Shown here: one piece after another, positions 26,243 to 35,393 of the stretch
How the letters are laid out: every line of letters starts with the position of its first letter
Numbering within the stretch: the first letter of the stretch is position 1
DNA from: JAIOHN01 sp038258185
Lineage (GTDB): Bacteria > Chloroflexota > Anaerolineae > Aggregatilineales > Phototrophicaceae
Direction: 5' to 3'
Length of the DNA: 64,000 nt
Assembly (NCBI GenBank): GCA_038258185.1
Contig: JBBSQD010000002.1
Location: 1 to 64,000, forward strand
Program-made: the position numbers and the translations under genes
The notes under the pieces: generated by a model
What the model was told of the DNA's origin: nothing
Databases searched by the model: none
Seen by the model: the letters and a program-made list of their open reading frames with translations, nothing else

Positions 26243-27106
26243 ATGCAAGTTATGACTGACCGGGCGGCAGACCTCAGCCCACAGCAACTGGAGGGCTTAA
26301 AGCTGCACTATGCCCCATTTGTATTTACACTGGATGGCAAAGAATACAGCAGCGGCGTGGATATCCAGCCGGACGAGTTTTATCTTTTGCTGGAAAGTAC
26401 GGACGGTATGCCCTCAACATCGGTGCCGGCACCGGGCATGTTTGTCGACCTGTATCGCGAGATGGCGAAGACCGACCCCGATATTCTGTATGTGCATGTA
26501 TCCTCTGGCCTCAGCGGCACCTATAATTCCGCGCACGTGGCAGCAGATATGGTGCCGGAGGCGAATGTCCATTTCTTCGACGCGATGACTCTGTCTGGTG
26601 CGCAGGGCTGGCAGGTCGAGGCGGCGGCGCGAGCAGTACAGGCCGGTTGGACACTCGATCAGGTGTTTGAACTGCTGCGGAAAATTCAGAATATGACCTC
26701 GACGCTGTATACTCTGCCCTCGCTAAAATATCTGATTCATGGCGGTCGCATCGGCCATTTAGGCGGCCTGCTGGCGAATACGCTCAATATCAAGCCGATT
26801 ATCGGCGTCAGCAAAACCGATGGCAAGTATGAGCAGCGTGGACGGGTGCGTACATTCAAACGTGCAGTCGAGCAAATCCCCAATCTGATGGCGCAGCAGT
26901 ATCCCGAAGGCAGCGAAATGCGCGTACAGGTGTTGCACGCGCACAATCCGGAAGGCGCTGAACTACTTCACGAAGGTATCAACCAGAAATTCAAGGCGAC
27001 TTTTCTGCCGGGTGGGCCGATTGCACCGGTTTTGGGGGCGCACAGCGGGCCGGGTCTGGTTGGCGTGGTGTATGCGCCCTGCGCGGATTTTCCGCACATG
27101 CCATAG
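26243..27106 (+). CDS. DegV-family fatty-acid-binding protein
   Basis: A 287-aa protein of the DegV family (FakB in Firmicutes), which holds a fatty acid for a kinase partner. It starts VMTDRAADLSPQQL, has TSVPAPGMF near 56, the acyl-binding SSGLSGTYNSAH near 86-97, and LIHGGRIGHLGG near 165-176. The C-terminal HSGPGLVGVVY is the phosphate-binding patch. No FakA (DhaK-like) kinase gene is adjacent. AGGAG precedes the ATG. Confidence 0.92.
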   Translation: MQVMTDRAADLSPQQLEGLKLHYAPFVFTLDGKEYSSGVDIQPDEFYLLLESTDGMPSTSVPAPGMFVDLYREMAKTDPDILYVHVSSGLSGTYNSAHVAADMVPEANVHFFDAMTLSGAQGWQVEAAARAVQAGWTLDQVFELLRKIQNMTSTLYTLPSLKYLIHGGRIGHLGGLLANTLNIKPIIGVSKTDGKYEQRGRVRTFKRAVEQIPNLMAQQYPEGSEMRVQVLHAHNPEGAELLHEGINQKFKATFLPGGPIAPVLGAHSGPGLVGVVYAPCADFPHMP

Positions 27107-27188
27107 ATACTTGCAGGACAGGCTGCGAAATTGTGGCATAATAAAGCACGTAAACATAAACAAGTGTGAGTTAAAAAGGCAAATTGTG

Positions 27189-27443
27189 ATGTCCTTTGCA
27201 CCTGTCAGCACCCTGTTTGATGAGATCAGTGATTTTCTTGTGACCGGGCCAGGTCTGGAGCAGATTATTGCTTTCCAGCCTTCAGATATGCTCAATCAGC
27301 GCTTGCACGATTTACTGGACAAAAACCGTGAGGACCACCTCGCACCTGAAGAACAAACCGAGTTAGACACCTTTTTGCAGATCAATCACCTGTTTATTAT
27401 TCTGAAGGCCAAAGCGCGCCAAAAACTGGCGAGCGAGTCTTGA
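27189..27443 (+). CDS. Small helical protein coupled to an HNH nuclease
   Basis: An 84-aa soluble protein. The second half has a recognisable pattern, LNQRLHDLLDKNREDHLAPEE-type helix then LDTFLQINHLFIILKAKARQKL, which I know from small proteins encoded immediately before HNH endonucleases of this type in several phyla. The ATG at 27189 is chosen; longer frames run into the degV coding region. It overlaps the HNH gene by 4 bases. A role as chaperone, inhibitor or antitoxin-like partner is possible but unproven. Confidence 0.7.
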   Translation: MSFAPVSTLFDEISDFLVTGPGLEQIIAFQPSDMLNQRLHDLLDKNREDHLAPEEQTELDTFLQINHLFIILKAKARQKLASES

Positions 27444-27853
27444 CCTATGTCAGTGCTGAAGTACGCCGCCTGGTAATCGAACGGGCTGGTAACTGCTGTG
27501 AGTACTGCCGTCTGAGCCAAGACGATCATCTATTTGCCTTTCATATTGAGCACATTATTGCTGAGAAACACCGAGGCAGCAGTAATGAAGATAACCTGTG
27601 CCTGAGTTGCCCCGCCTGCAATGGTTTTAAAGGGAGCGATATAGGCTCACTGGATTGGGATGATTCAGGCCAGTTTGTCATGCTCTATAATCCCCGACAA
27701 CAGATATGGAACGAACACTTTCTTCTTGAAGAAAGCCAAATTGAACCTTTAACTGCTGAAGGTCGCGTGACTGTTTTCCTGCTGCGTTTTAACAGCCCCG
27801 CCAAGATTAAAGAGAGGCAGTTACTCCTGACATTAGGTCGCTATCCCTGCTGA
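27440..27853 (+). CDS. HNH endonuclease
   Basis: A 137-aa nuclease. The zinc-binding HNH fold shows CCEYC (about 15-19), HIEHIIAEKH with the catalytic/metal His residues (about 34-43), NLCLSCPACNGFKGSD (second CxxC and the terminal N). It starts at a TTG whose last bases form the upstream TGA stop, so it is translationally coupled to the small helical protein. Family members of this size occur both as free-standing genes and in defence islands; the surroundings here are not a recognisable defence island. Confidence 0.85.
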   Translation: MTYVSAEVRRLVIERAGNCCEYCRLSQDDHLFAFHIEHIIAEKHRGSSNEDNLCLSCPACNGFKGSDIGSLDWDDSGQFVMLYNPRQQIWNEHFLLEESQIEPLTAEGRVTVFLLRFNSPAKIKERQLLLTLGRYPC

Positions 27854-27949
27854 GTATAATCTCCAATGAACAGATCGTGAAAAATCGAACAAGCTGTGCT
27901 AAAATGCGTTACACTCTGGCTAAAGGTAACCCTTCTTGGACACTCTGTA

Positions 27950-30163
27950 ATGCGCCTGTCTGTGCGTGCTCCGCTTATTTTTCTGCTCACCCTCACTTTG
28001 TTCGCATTCGCTGTTCCCCTTTCCGCGCATGGCTATATTCTGCGCTCATTTCCTGAAAATCGCGCTGTTCTGGAACGTCCCCCCACACGCCTGCAATACT
28101 GGTTCAGCGAAGGGCTGGAGCCGAATTTCAGCAAGCTGCTGCTGCGGAATCAGGCCGGTGATGTATTGGCCGAAGGCGGCGTGGATGCTGATGACGCGAC
28201 GCTGATGGCGCTGCGTGTACCGGCCAATCTGCCGGAAGGCGCCTATATCGTTGAGCTGCGTCCGGCGTTTGCCGCTGATGGGCATGTGGTGGCCGAAAGC
28301 CGCGTGTTTTTCGTCGGCGAGGAAGTCGGTGAGGTCAGCGGGGCGGCGGCAGATTACACCGTGCCACCGCTGGAAGTCGTCTGGCGGGTGCTGGTCGTTT
28401 CATCGAGCATTTTTCTGCTGGGGATTTTTGGGCTGTATAGCTGGATTCTGGTGCCTGCCTGGGGCAGTGATGAATATCCATCCGGGCTGTTGCCTCCACG
28501 CGTGATGCGCCGCCTGAATATCCTGATTATCAGCGCATTGATTGTGAGTTTTGGCGGCAATATCCTCGCGCTTTTGCAACAGGCGATGATCTTTTTCAAT
28601 ACGGGGCTGGCGGAAGTCATCAGCAGCAATCTGTGGAGTCTGGTGCGCATCGGCTCGCGGTTTGGCGATGTCTGGAATGTGCGCATGCTGCTGCTGGCAT
28701 TAGCCGCCGTGCTGCACGGTCTCAGTCTGCGTTTGTGGAAAGAACAGCCACGTTTTGTGCAGGCTTTCTGGTCGGCGCAGGTGTGGGCCTTTCTGCTCAT
28801 TATGGGGACTTTCAGCGTCAATGCCCATGCCGCCGGATCGCTGCTGTGGCCGTGGCTGGCAATGCTGGTCGACTGGCTGCATGGCATGGCGGTCGGCCTG
28901 TGGATTGGTGGACTAGCCGCGCTGGTGCTGATTTTGCCCGTGGCGCTGCAACCGTACAGCGGAGAAACCCGTCGTCAGGCATTACTGGCGGTGTTGAGGC
29001 GTTATTCTCGTCTGGCGGCAGGTGCGCTGGCGGTCGTCATCGCTAGCGGGATTTACAGTGCGCTCAACTGGCTGTATACCCCGGCTGATGTAACCGGAAC
29101 CGCCTGGGGCGGCGCACTGTTGATTAAGTCGCTGCTGGTGATCATGATTGTGGCGCTGGGACTGGCCCATCATATCAGCGCGAATCCGGAACGCTATGCA
29201 CACTGGTCAGCGCGGATTGACCGCGTCGGACGCTTGAGCCTGACATTGCGGCTGGAAGTGCTGGTGGCGGTGCTGATTTTAATCAGTGTTGCTTGGTTAT
29301 CCGCCACACCGGTTCCCGAACCGCAGCTTGAAGGCGAATCTGCGCCACCATTAAGCGCCAGCCAGACTATCGGTGACTTAACCCTTGATATGACCATCTC
29401 ACCCGGTGGCACGGGAGTCAACACGTATGACACGGTGCTGCGCCGCGGCGAGGAACGGATTGACGCGTCAGATGTGCAGTTGCAATTTATCAATCCGCAG
29501 CGCGATTGGCGCGGAGAATGGCACACTGCGGAACGCGTCGATGATGGCCTGTATGTGACCGCTGGCGCCGATCTGAGCACCGATGGAGAATGGCTGACGG
29601 TCTATGATGTTATCCCAACCAATGGCGACCCCAGCCGCTTTGTGTTTGACTGGACGGTGACTAATGCCGCTACGGTCATCCAGACACGTCAGCCGGGTAT
29701 CCTGAATATTATCGCGCTGGTGGCGGTGGTGGTCAGTGCGACATGGGCTATCTGGCCGTTGCTGCTGAGATTTTATCACTGGCTGGACTGGAGTCCGGTC
29801 AGCGTGGCGGTGGCCGTCAGTTCACTGGTGGCGCTAGTGCTATTTCTAGGGCTGGGCTGGCAGGTGGCGCAGCAAAGTACACTGGATTATGAGGCAACTT
29901 TGAATCCACCACCGGCTCTCGTGAACCCGATTCTACCCACAGGGGAATCGCTGACTGAAGGGGCACAGATTTTAGAGGCGGACTGTCCCGGCTGGGATGG
30001 TCGCGTGCTGCTGCAACTGACCGAGCGCTTAAATACTGTGCGCGACGAACAACTGTATGCCATTACCGAAACTGGCTGGCAGGGATTACCTGCCTGTGAA
30101 GCAGGGCTCCAGACGGAACAACGCTGGAACCTCGTCAATTTTATCCGTACACTCGACCATTAA
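27950..30163 (+). CDS. CopC-CopD fusion copper-transport protein with degenerate cytochrome-like tail
   Basis: A 737-aa protein. It has a signal peptide (1-27) with mature N-terminus HGYILRSFPE, whose His is the Cu(II) ligand of CopC; the CopC beta-barrel runs to about 125. The CopD-type membrane domain covers about 145-440 with about eight helices (WLHGMAVGLWIGGLAALVLI is typical). A further extracytoplasmic beta domain spans about 460-570, then two helices and a C-terminal segment resembling the end of cytochrome c domains (WNLVNFIRTL). That segment has DCPGWDG where CxxCH would be, so it has no haem site. The ATG at 27950 is preferred to 27896 because it starts the signal peptide. Confidence 0.85.
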   Translation: MRLSVRAPLIFLLTLTLFAFAVPLSAHGYILRSFPENRAVLERPPTRLQYWFSEGLEPNFSKLLLRNQAGDVLAEGGVDADDATLMALRVPANLPEGAYIVELRPAFAADGHVVAESRVFFVGEEVGEVSGAAADYTVPPLEVVWRVLVVSSSIFLLGIFGLYSWILVPAWGSDEYPSGLLPPRVMRRLNILIISALIVSFGGNILALLQQAMIFFNTGLAEVISSNLWSLVRIGSRFGDVWNVRMLLLALAAVLHGLSLRLWKEQPRFVQAFWSAQVWAFLLIMGTFSVNAHAAGSLLWPWLAMLVDWLHGMAVGLWIGGLAALVLILPVALQPYSGETRRQALLAVLRRYSRLAAGALAVVIASGIYSALNWLYTPADVTGTAWGGALLIKSLLVIMIVALGLAHHISANPERYAHWSARIDRVGRLSLTLRLEVLVAVLILISVAWLSATPVPEPQLEGESAPPLSASQTIGDLTLDMTISPGGTGVNTYDTVLRRGEERIDASDVQLQFINPQRDWRGEWHTAERVDDGLYVTAGADLSTDGEWLTVYDVIPTNGDPSRFVFDWTVTNAATVIQTRQPGILNIIALVAVVVSATWAIWPLLLRFYHWLDWSPVSVAVAVSSLVALVLFLGLGWQVAQQSTLDYEATLNPPPALVNPILPTGESLTEGAQILEADCPGWDGRVLLQLTERLNTVRDEQLYAITETGWQGLPACEAGLQTEQRWNLVNFIRTLDH

Positions 30164-30178
30164 ACAGGAAATTGATTT

Positions 30179-30793
30179 ATGACCACATTTATCTATAGTC
30201 CTTCCGACCAGCCGCTGGCGCAGCGTATTCAGGCCGATCTGGCGGCACAGTCAGCATCAGCAGACGTAGTGATGATTGTCTCATCACAATCCGCCCGTGA
30301 CCCTGAAGCGCTGGCTAAGCTCGATCAGGCATTGGATCAGAACCGCGAGATTATCCCGGTACTGGCTGAAAACGTGCCGCTGCCGAAGCTGATTGAGCAT
30401 TTAACCCCGATAGACTTTGCAACCAGCTATGCGATTGAAGAACTGAAAAATCGCCTGCAAACAGTCAGCGAATTTCACATGAAGGTTCTTACTCCGTCCA
30501 CAGCCATGTCTAACCGGCGCGCGGGAATTGTTGTGGGTGTGATCGCGGTGGTGATGTTTGTAGCCGGATTGTATCTGGTCGGCGTGTTGGGTGTGCAAGC
30601 GCCACAAGACGAATTTGATTATGTCGAAACCGAAATCATCCTCACGCGTAATTATTATGTCGATGAAGCGCTGCCCCGTTCTACCGAGGATGCGCTGAAT
30701 TTTCAGGCCACAGTGGATGCTGCCCGCCCAACGTTACGCCCTGTGTTAATCGCCACGGCGACTGCTGCCGCCGCCGCCAGCGAGGATGATTAA
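30179..30793 (+). CDS. TIR-like single-pass membrane protein
   Basis: A 204-aa protein. Residues 1-95 resemble a TIR/flavodoxin-like fold (TFIYSPSDQPLAQRIQADL, ADVVMIVSSQSARDPEALAKLDQAL, REIIPVLAENVPLPKLI), but without the W-x3-E NADase signature. One transmembrane helix lies near 117-138 (GIVVGVIAVVMFVAGLYLVGV), leaving a 65-residue outer tail rich in Thr/Ala. It sits between the Cop fusion (15 bases upstream) and the flavoprotein (6 bases downstream), apparently co-transcribed. The function is unknown; it may be an adaptor. Confidence 0.6.
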   Translation: MTTFIYSPSDQPLAQRIQADLAAQSASADVVMIVSSQSARDPEALAKLDQALDQNREIIPVLAENVPLPKLIEHLTPIDFATSYAIEELKNRLQTVSEFHMKVLTPSTAMSNRRAGIVVGVIAVVMFVAGLYLVGVLGVQAPQDEFDYVETEIILTRNYYVDEALPRSTEDALNFQATVDAARPTLRPVLIATATAAAAASEDD

Positions 30794-30799
30794 CAACGC

Positions 30800-31981
30800 A
30801 TGACGGATGTTCTGATCATTGGCGCTGGGCCAGCCGGGATCGCCTGCGCGTATTATCTGCAACAGGCCGGGGTGGATTATGAGGTCATTGATCGCGCAGA
30901 TGTGATCGCGTCTACCTGGGCGTATCAGTATCCCTCGCTGCGGCTGAATACGACACGTTTCTTCTCGCACATGCCGGGGGAGAAATTTCCGCTGCAATAT
31001 GGTCTGTTCCCCAGTGCCAGCCAGTATCATCACTATCTGGAAAAATTTGTTGCCAAACATCAGCTTAAGATCACGCTGAATATTGATGTTCAGCATGTCT
31101 GTCGTGAGGGCACAGGCTGGCAAGTGGAGACGAGTCGCGGCGTGGAATGGTATCCGGTGGTGATTATCGCCAGCGGACGTTTCAGCAAGCCCTATACTCC
31201 AAATATCCCCGGCCTGGGCCAATTTACAGGCCGGGTGGTGCATTCGCACGATTATAAAGGGCCACAGCCATTTGCGGGTCAACGCGTGCTGGTCGTCGGT
31301 AATGGGCCGAGCGGTGTTGATCTGGCGGTGGAGCTGCCGCAAACCGCGCAGCACCCGGTTTATCTGGCGATGCGGACGGGCATTGTACTCCGGCCACGTT
31401 ATCCCTATGGGCTGCCCAAGCACATGTGGATGATGCTGGCAGAGATTTTGCCAAAGCCATTGGGATCATGGCTGGAGAAAAAAGTGTTATCCGCCAAATA
31501 TGAACATCTGGAACAAGTCGGCATTAAAGTGCCCAAACCCGGACAGGAAAGCGGTGCAGCCGGTACGCGTGGCCCGGAACTGATCCATGCGGTGCAGGCC
31601 AAACAGGTGCAACCCGTCGATGCGCCGGTCAATTTTGAAGGTCAGACCGCAGTCCTAGCGGATGGCACCAAGCTGGACATTGATGCTTTGATTCTGGCGA
31701 CGGGCTTTTCACCTGCGCTCGATTTTCTGGATGTGGAGTATGCGACAGACCGTGAAGGTTTACCGCTGCGCGAAGAAGCGCCGTTTGACATTGACCGCAC
31801 CTATCAGCCGCATACTGGTTATCAGGTCAAAGGCCAGCGCGGCCTGTATATCACCGGCATTTTCTACCAGGGCAAAGGCGCCATGTTCAACTTTAACCTG
31901 GAAGGCGAAATCGTCACGCGGCAGGTTGTCGATTACCTGCTCCAGCATCAACCGCAACCTGAACAGCACAAAACACTATAA
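30800..31981 (+). CDS. Flavin-containing monooxygenase-like NAD(P)/FAD oxidoreductase
   Basis: A 393-aa flavoprotein. The N-terminal FAD motif is LIIGAGPAGIACAYYLQ (5-21), the FMO fingerprint-like SKPYTPNIPGLGQFTGRVVHS lies near 135-154, and the NADP motif VLVVGNGPSGVDLA is near 165-178. ATGFSPALDF near 300 is the second FAD-contact motif. It could oxidise nitrogen, sulphur or carbonyl compounds, or be a thioredoxin-reductase-like enzyme; FMO is favoured. It is the last gene of the Cop/TIR-like unit. Confidence 0.85.
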   Translation: MTDVLIIGAGPAGIACAYYLQQAGVDYEVIDRADVIASTWAYQYPSLRLNTTRFFSHMPGEKFPLQYGLFPSASQYHHYLEKFVAKHQLKITLNIDVQHVCREGTGWQVETSRGVEWYPVVIIASGRFSKPYTPNIPGLGQFTGRVVHSHDYKGPQPFAGQRVLVVGNGPSGVDLAVELPQTAQHPVYLAMRTGIVLRPRYPYGLPKHMWMMLAEILPKPLGSWLEKKVLSAKYEHLEQVGIKVPKPGQESGAAGTRGPELIHAVQAKQVQPVDAPVNFEGQTAVLADGTKLDIDALILATGFSPALDFLDVEYATDREGLPLREEAPFDIDRTYQPHTGYQVKGQRGLYITGIFYQGKGAMFNFNLEGEIVTRQVVDYLLQHQPQPEQHKTL

Positions 31982-31985
31982 CCCG

Positions 31986-32354
31986 CTAACCGACCAGAAC
32001 ACGCACGAGCAAAACAATCAAACCCAGCGCCGCTAAAGTACCGCACACAGATGGTATCAGCGATGTAGCCCATTTGGGCAGAAACATATCCGCGATGTAA
32101 TCATCCCCGCTGATGTCCCCATAACGCCGTGCCAGATGCGTCAGCGGACAGCGCAACCCATTGCCGACATAAACACCAATTTCCAGCAGAATCAGGCCGA
32201 CTGCCAGCGCTAAGGGCAAGCCAGTGACGTTCGCAAAGATGGCGTACCACACATACAAAATCGCCAGTGAGATCACCACAAACACTATGGAGTGAAAAAA
32301 CTTCACCGCAAACAAAGCGTAGCGATGATCCAATTTTGATACCGGGTTGTCCAT
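31986..32354 (-). CDS. Small polytopic membrane protein of unknown function
   Basis: A 122-aa membrane protein with three or four helices (FFHSIVFVVISLAILYVWYAIF, LPLALAVGLILLEIGVYVG, C-terminal LAALGLIVLLVRVLVG). Between helices 2 and 3 it has the motif GLRCPLTHLARRYGD, a Cys-Pro-Leu-Thr turn seen in several small uncharacterised membrane families. The ATG at 32354 has GGAGG twelve bases upstream, which is longer than ideal. It is convergent with the monooxygenase gene and separated from the oxidoreductase gene by a terminator. Confidence 0.6.
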   Translation of the reverse strand: MDNPVSKLDHRYALFAVKFFHSIVFVVISLAILYVWYAIFANVTGLPLALAVGLILLEIGVYVGNGLRCPLTHLARRYGDISGDDYIADMFLPKWATSLIPSVCGTLAALGLIVLLVRVLVG

Positions 32355-32423
32355 GAGATTCGAAGACCTCCAGCAACAACATAATCCTGTCTCTATTATA
32401 CTCCTGATGGGCTGTTTTGAATC

Positions 32424-32456
32424 AAAAACCACCATGAGCCGTGCAACTCATGGTGG
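32424..32456 (-). terminator. Rho-independent terminator after the molybdopterin oxidoreductase gene
   Basis: CCACCATGAG (32429-32438) pairs perfectly with CTCATGGTGG (32447-32456), loop 8. On the minus strand it is followed by TTTTT (complement of 32424-32428). Confidence 0.85.
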
Positions 32457-32478
32457 CAAAAAATCGAGCTAAATCAGA

Positions 32479-34152
32479 TTACAGTGTCGCGTTAAGCGAA
32501 TGGACACCAGTCGCGCCGCTGGGACGTGATGGCTGCGATTCAATCACCTGCAAAGTACCGGTTCCGTCGTAGGTGCGGACGCTGAACGTGTGTGAACCTT
32601 CCTCAAACGGCCACTCATAGCGCCAGATGACCCAGGTGGTTTCGGACAGCGGGGTACGTAGTTGAGCTTCCTGCCAGTCGCCATCATCGACACTGACCTC
32701 AACCTTGGAGATACCCCGCGCACCCGCATGGGCGATGCCACCCACCGGCACCAGGAATTGGCCTTCGCTGCGGATAATGTTATCTGTCGCTACGGTATCA
32801 ACCACTGAGGTGGTGTTCATCTGAGCGATTTCATCCCAGCCACGGCGCACCCAGTAGCCTTCTTCGTAGGCTTCGACCACTTCAATTTCGGTGATCCACT
32901 TGGGTTGCTTCATGCCGTAACGATCAGGGATATAGATGCGCAGCGGGAAGCCGTTCCGTACCGGCAGCGGTGAGTCGTCCCAGGCATAAGCCAGCATAAT
33001 GCGCTCATCTTCGTTAATCAGATCGAGGCTGACGGTTTCATCAAAACCATCGGCGCTGGTGATGCGCAGATAAGCGGCATTCTCCGCCAGATCCGCATCG
33101 GCCAGCAGCTTTTGCAGGCTGATACCTGTCCATTTGGTCGTGCTGGTCAGGTCACCACCCAGCCGGTTGGAGATACAGGCGAGGGTCACATACTGATCCA
33201 TCGGCTCGTAATTGTCGCGGATATCCGCCAGAGTCAGATCAAGCTGATTATTGACCAGACCGAAAATCGGCAGCGTATATGATGCTTCGTCAAGGACGGG
33301 CGGGCGTGAACTGATATCAATGCGGTAATGATCTTCCACCGGAGTGTATTCCGGGCGGGTGCCGGGGACAGGTTCGACCGCGTCACCTGCATTGGGTAGC
33401 TCGTCGGGCTGGACACCCATTGCTTCCGGGTCAAGCGATGCCGCAGCAATCGACTCTGATTCCGGCTGTGGCGGTGTGGGGCGTAACAGCGTCCCCAGGC
33501 CAACACCGAGTACGGTAATGGTCGCGGTTGCGCCACCGACTTTCACCAGGAACGAGCGCCGGTCAATGACATGGGCTGAAGCCTCGGTTTTGGCTGTTTC
33601 CTCAACGGTCAGGTCATTATAGATCCAGCCGACAGCCGCGCCCCAGACTGCAAATGCAACCACAATCCACATGGTGTTGAGCACCGGGCCAGTGGTCGCG
33701 GTAAAGTTGACACTGGTGCTGATAATCGCTATCGGAATACCGACGATCAGACCCAAGAGCAGTCCGGGCGTGACATTTTTAGCATTCGTTTTGGTCTGGT
33801 TCATTATAAAAAAGAAGATAGCGGCAGCTACAGTGCCGGTAGCGATCAGGCCGCCAACAGCCATGATATGCTCGGCAATTTTCGCCGTGCTGGAAGTCTC
33901 ACCAAGCTGGAATGTCGAAATGATATTCACGATGATATCAATACCGAAGGTAATCACCGGGCCGGGGAGTACGCGCGCCATCCAGTCAAAGATGTCGAAC
34001 GGCACAAACGGCAGGCCGACCACCGCATCCGCCAGGAAGAAGATTGCCGCCAGCGCACTGGTCAGCAAAAAGCCAACGACTGCGCCAATCACAATGCCCG
34101 GACGATCCAGGATATCGTGCGTCATAAGTTTGGTACTGGTATTGGTTGCCAT
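32479..34152 (-). CDS. Polytopic sulfite-oxidase-type molybdopterin oxidoreductase with internal Tat-like motif
   Basis: A 557-aa membrane enzyme. Residues about 19-180 contain about five helices. Then DRRSFLVKVGG (197-207) precedes a sixth hydrophobic stretch, which looks like a Tat twin-arginine signal inside the chain. The catalytic domain begins about 275 and has the Mo-ligand Cys C326 in TLACISNRLGG, the dimerisation/Mo-pterin segment GFPLRIYIPDRYGMKQPKWI, and a C-terminal Ig-like domain (VSVDDGDWQEAQL). It should be on the outer face of the membrane after Tat export. The ATG at 34152 with GGAGAG is preferred to an upstream start. Confidence 0.85.
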   Translation of the reverse strand: MATNTSTKLMTHDILDRPGIVIGAVVGFLLTSALAAIFFLADAVVGLPFVPFDIFDWMARVLPGPVITFGIDIIVNIISTFQLGETSSTAKIAEHIMAVGGLIATGTVAAAIFFFIMNQTKTNAKNVTPGLLLGLIVGIPIAIISTSVNFTATTGPVLNTMWIVVAFAVWGAAVGWIYNDLTVEETAKTEASAHVIDRRSFLVKVGGATATITVLGVGLGTLLRPTPPQPESESIAAASLDPEAMGVQPDELPNAGDAVEPVPGTRPEYTPVEDHYRIDISSRPPVLDEASYTLPIFGLVNNQLDLTLADIRDNYEPMDQYVTLACISNRLGGDLTSTTKWTGISLQKLLADADLAENAAYLRITSADGFDETVSLDLINEDERIMLAYAWDDSPLPVRNGFPLRIYIPDRYGMKQPKWITEIEVVEAYEEGYWVRRGWDEIAQMNTTSVVDTVATDNIIRSEGQFLVPVGGIAHAGARGISKVEVSVDDGDWQEAQLRTPLSETTWVIWRYEWPFEEGSHTFSVRTYDGTGTLQVIESQPSRPSGATGVHSLNATL

Positions 34153-34312
34153 AATTCTCTCCGGTTTTCCCGTTAACGAGCTACATTGTACTGACAGTGT
34201 AAAAAAACATTCTTGCAAATGTATTACGATCACAGGGATTGATTTGGATTTTTATGCCTGCAAGCATTACAATCATAGCGCTTTCCCTTTAAAACAGAAT
34301 GAGTAGAAATAA

Positions 34313-35377
34313 ATGTATTTAGTAGATGCTCATGAAGATATTGCTTATAATGCGCTGTGCTTCGGGCGTGACTATCGCCGAAGTGTGGACGAAACCCGCC
34401 GCCTGGAGCAGGGCAGCGACACTGTCAAACACAATGGTGTGGCGGTGGTCGGTCTGCCGGATGCGATTTTGGGCCGGGTCGCTTTGACCTTTGCGACTAT
34501 TTTTGTCGCGCCACGCTCCAAAAATCCTGCCCCGTGGGATCGTCTCACCTATACCAATGCGCGTGAAGCCTATGAACTGGGGTTACAGCAGGCAGATTAT
34601 TATCAGCGCCTGTTTGATGAATCCGAGAAGATTAACCCGGTACGTAACCAGTCTGAATTGGATGAAGTCTTAGCCAGTTGGGACGAAGGCAAAAATATCG
34701 GTGAGCATCGCATGGGGTTGGTGCTGCTGCTGGAAAATGCCGATCCGATTCTCGAACCGCGACAATTTGAGGAATGGTATGAACGTGGTGTGCGCATTGT
34801 GGGGCCAGCGTGGCAGGCATCGCGCTACTGTGGCGGCACAGGTCAACCCGGCCCGTTAACCGATTTAGGCCGCGAACTGCTGGAAGTGATGGGTGATTTT
34901 AATGCCCTGCTCGATCTGTCACACATGGCGGAGCAATCCTTTCTGGAAGCGCTCGACCGTTATGAAGGCCAGTTAATCGCCAGCCACAGCAATCCGCGCC
35001 GTTTCCGTGCGACTGACCGGCATCTGTCCGACGAAATGATTCTGGGACTGGCGGAGCGCGGCGGTGTAATGGGCATTGTCCTGTATAACGCCTTTCTCAG
35101 TGACCGCTGGGATAAGAAACAACGCCTGCCCTTTACCATCATTGCGGATGCTATTGATTATGTCTGCCAGTTGACCGGCAGCGCGGCGCATGTCGGCATC
35201 GGCAGCGATTTCGACGGCGGTTTTGGGGTCGAGAGTATCCCCCAGGGGCTGGATACCGTCGGTGATCTGTTGTCCATCAGCAAATTGCTGGCGGAACGGG
35301 GTTATAGTGAAGCCGATATCGCCGCGATTTTGGGTGGTAACATGCTACGCCAGTTACGCGCCACCCTCCCTGTCTGA
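34313..35377 (+). CDS. Membrane-dipeptidase-family peptidase (M19)
   Basis: A 354-aa zinc dipeptidase of family M19 (renal dipeptidase fold). Metal ligands are DAHEDIAYN at the very start, a Glu in LLLENADPI near 141, HMAEQSF near 204, HSNPRRF near 225, and GIGSDFDGGFG near 300. Despite the name there is no signal peptide or anchor, so it is cytosolic. It may hydrolyse dipeptides including D-amino-acid ones. The next gene follows 16 bases on. Confidence 0.9.
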   Translation: MYLVDAHEDIAYNALCFGRDYRRSVDETRRLEQGSDTVKHNGVAVVGLPDAILGRVALTFATIFVAPRSKNPAPWDRLTYTNAREAYELGLQQADYYQRLFDESEKINPVRNQSELDEVLASWDEGKNIGEHRMGLVLLLENADPILEPRQFEEWYERGVRIVGPAWQASRYCGGTGQPGPLTDLGRELLEVMGDFNALLDLSHMAEQSFLEALDRYEGQLIASHSNPRRFRATDRHLSDEMILGLAERGGVMGIVLYNAFLSDRWDKKQRLPFTIIADAIDYVCQLTGSAAHVGIGSDFDGGFGVESIPQGLDTVGDLLSISKLLAERGYSEADIAAILGGNMLRQLRATLPV

Positions 35378-35393
35378 TAAGAAGGCTTCCTGA

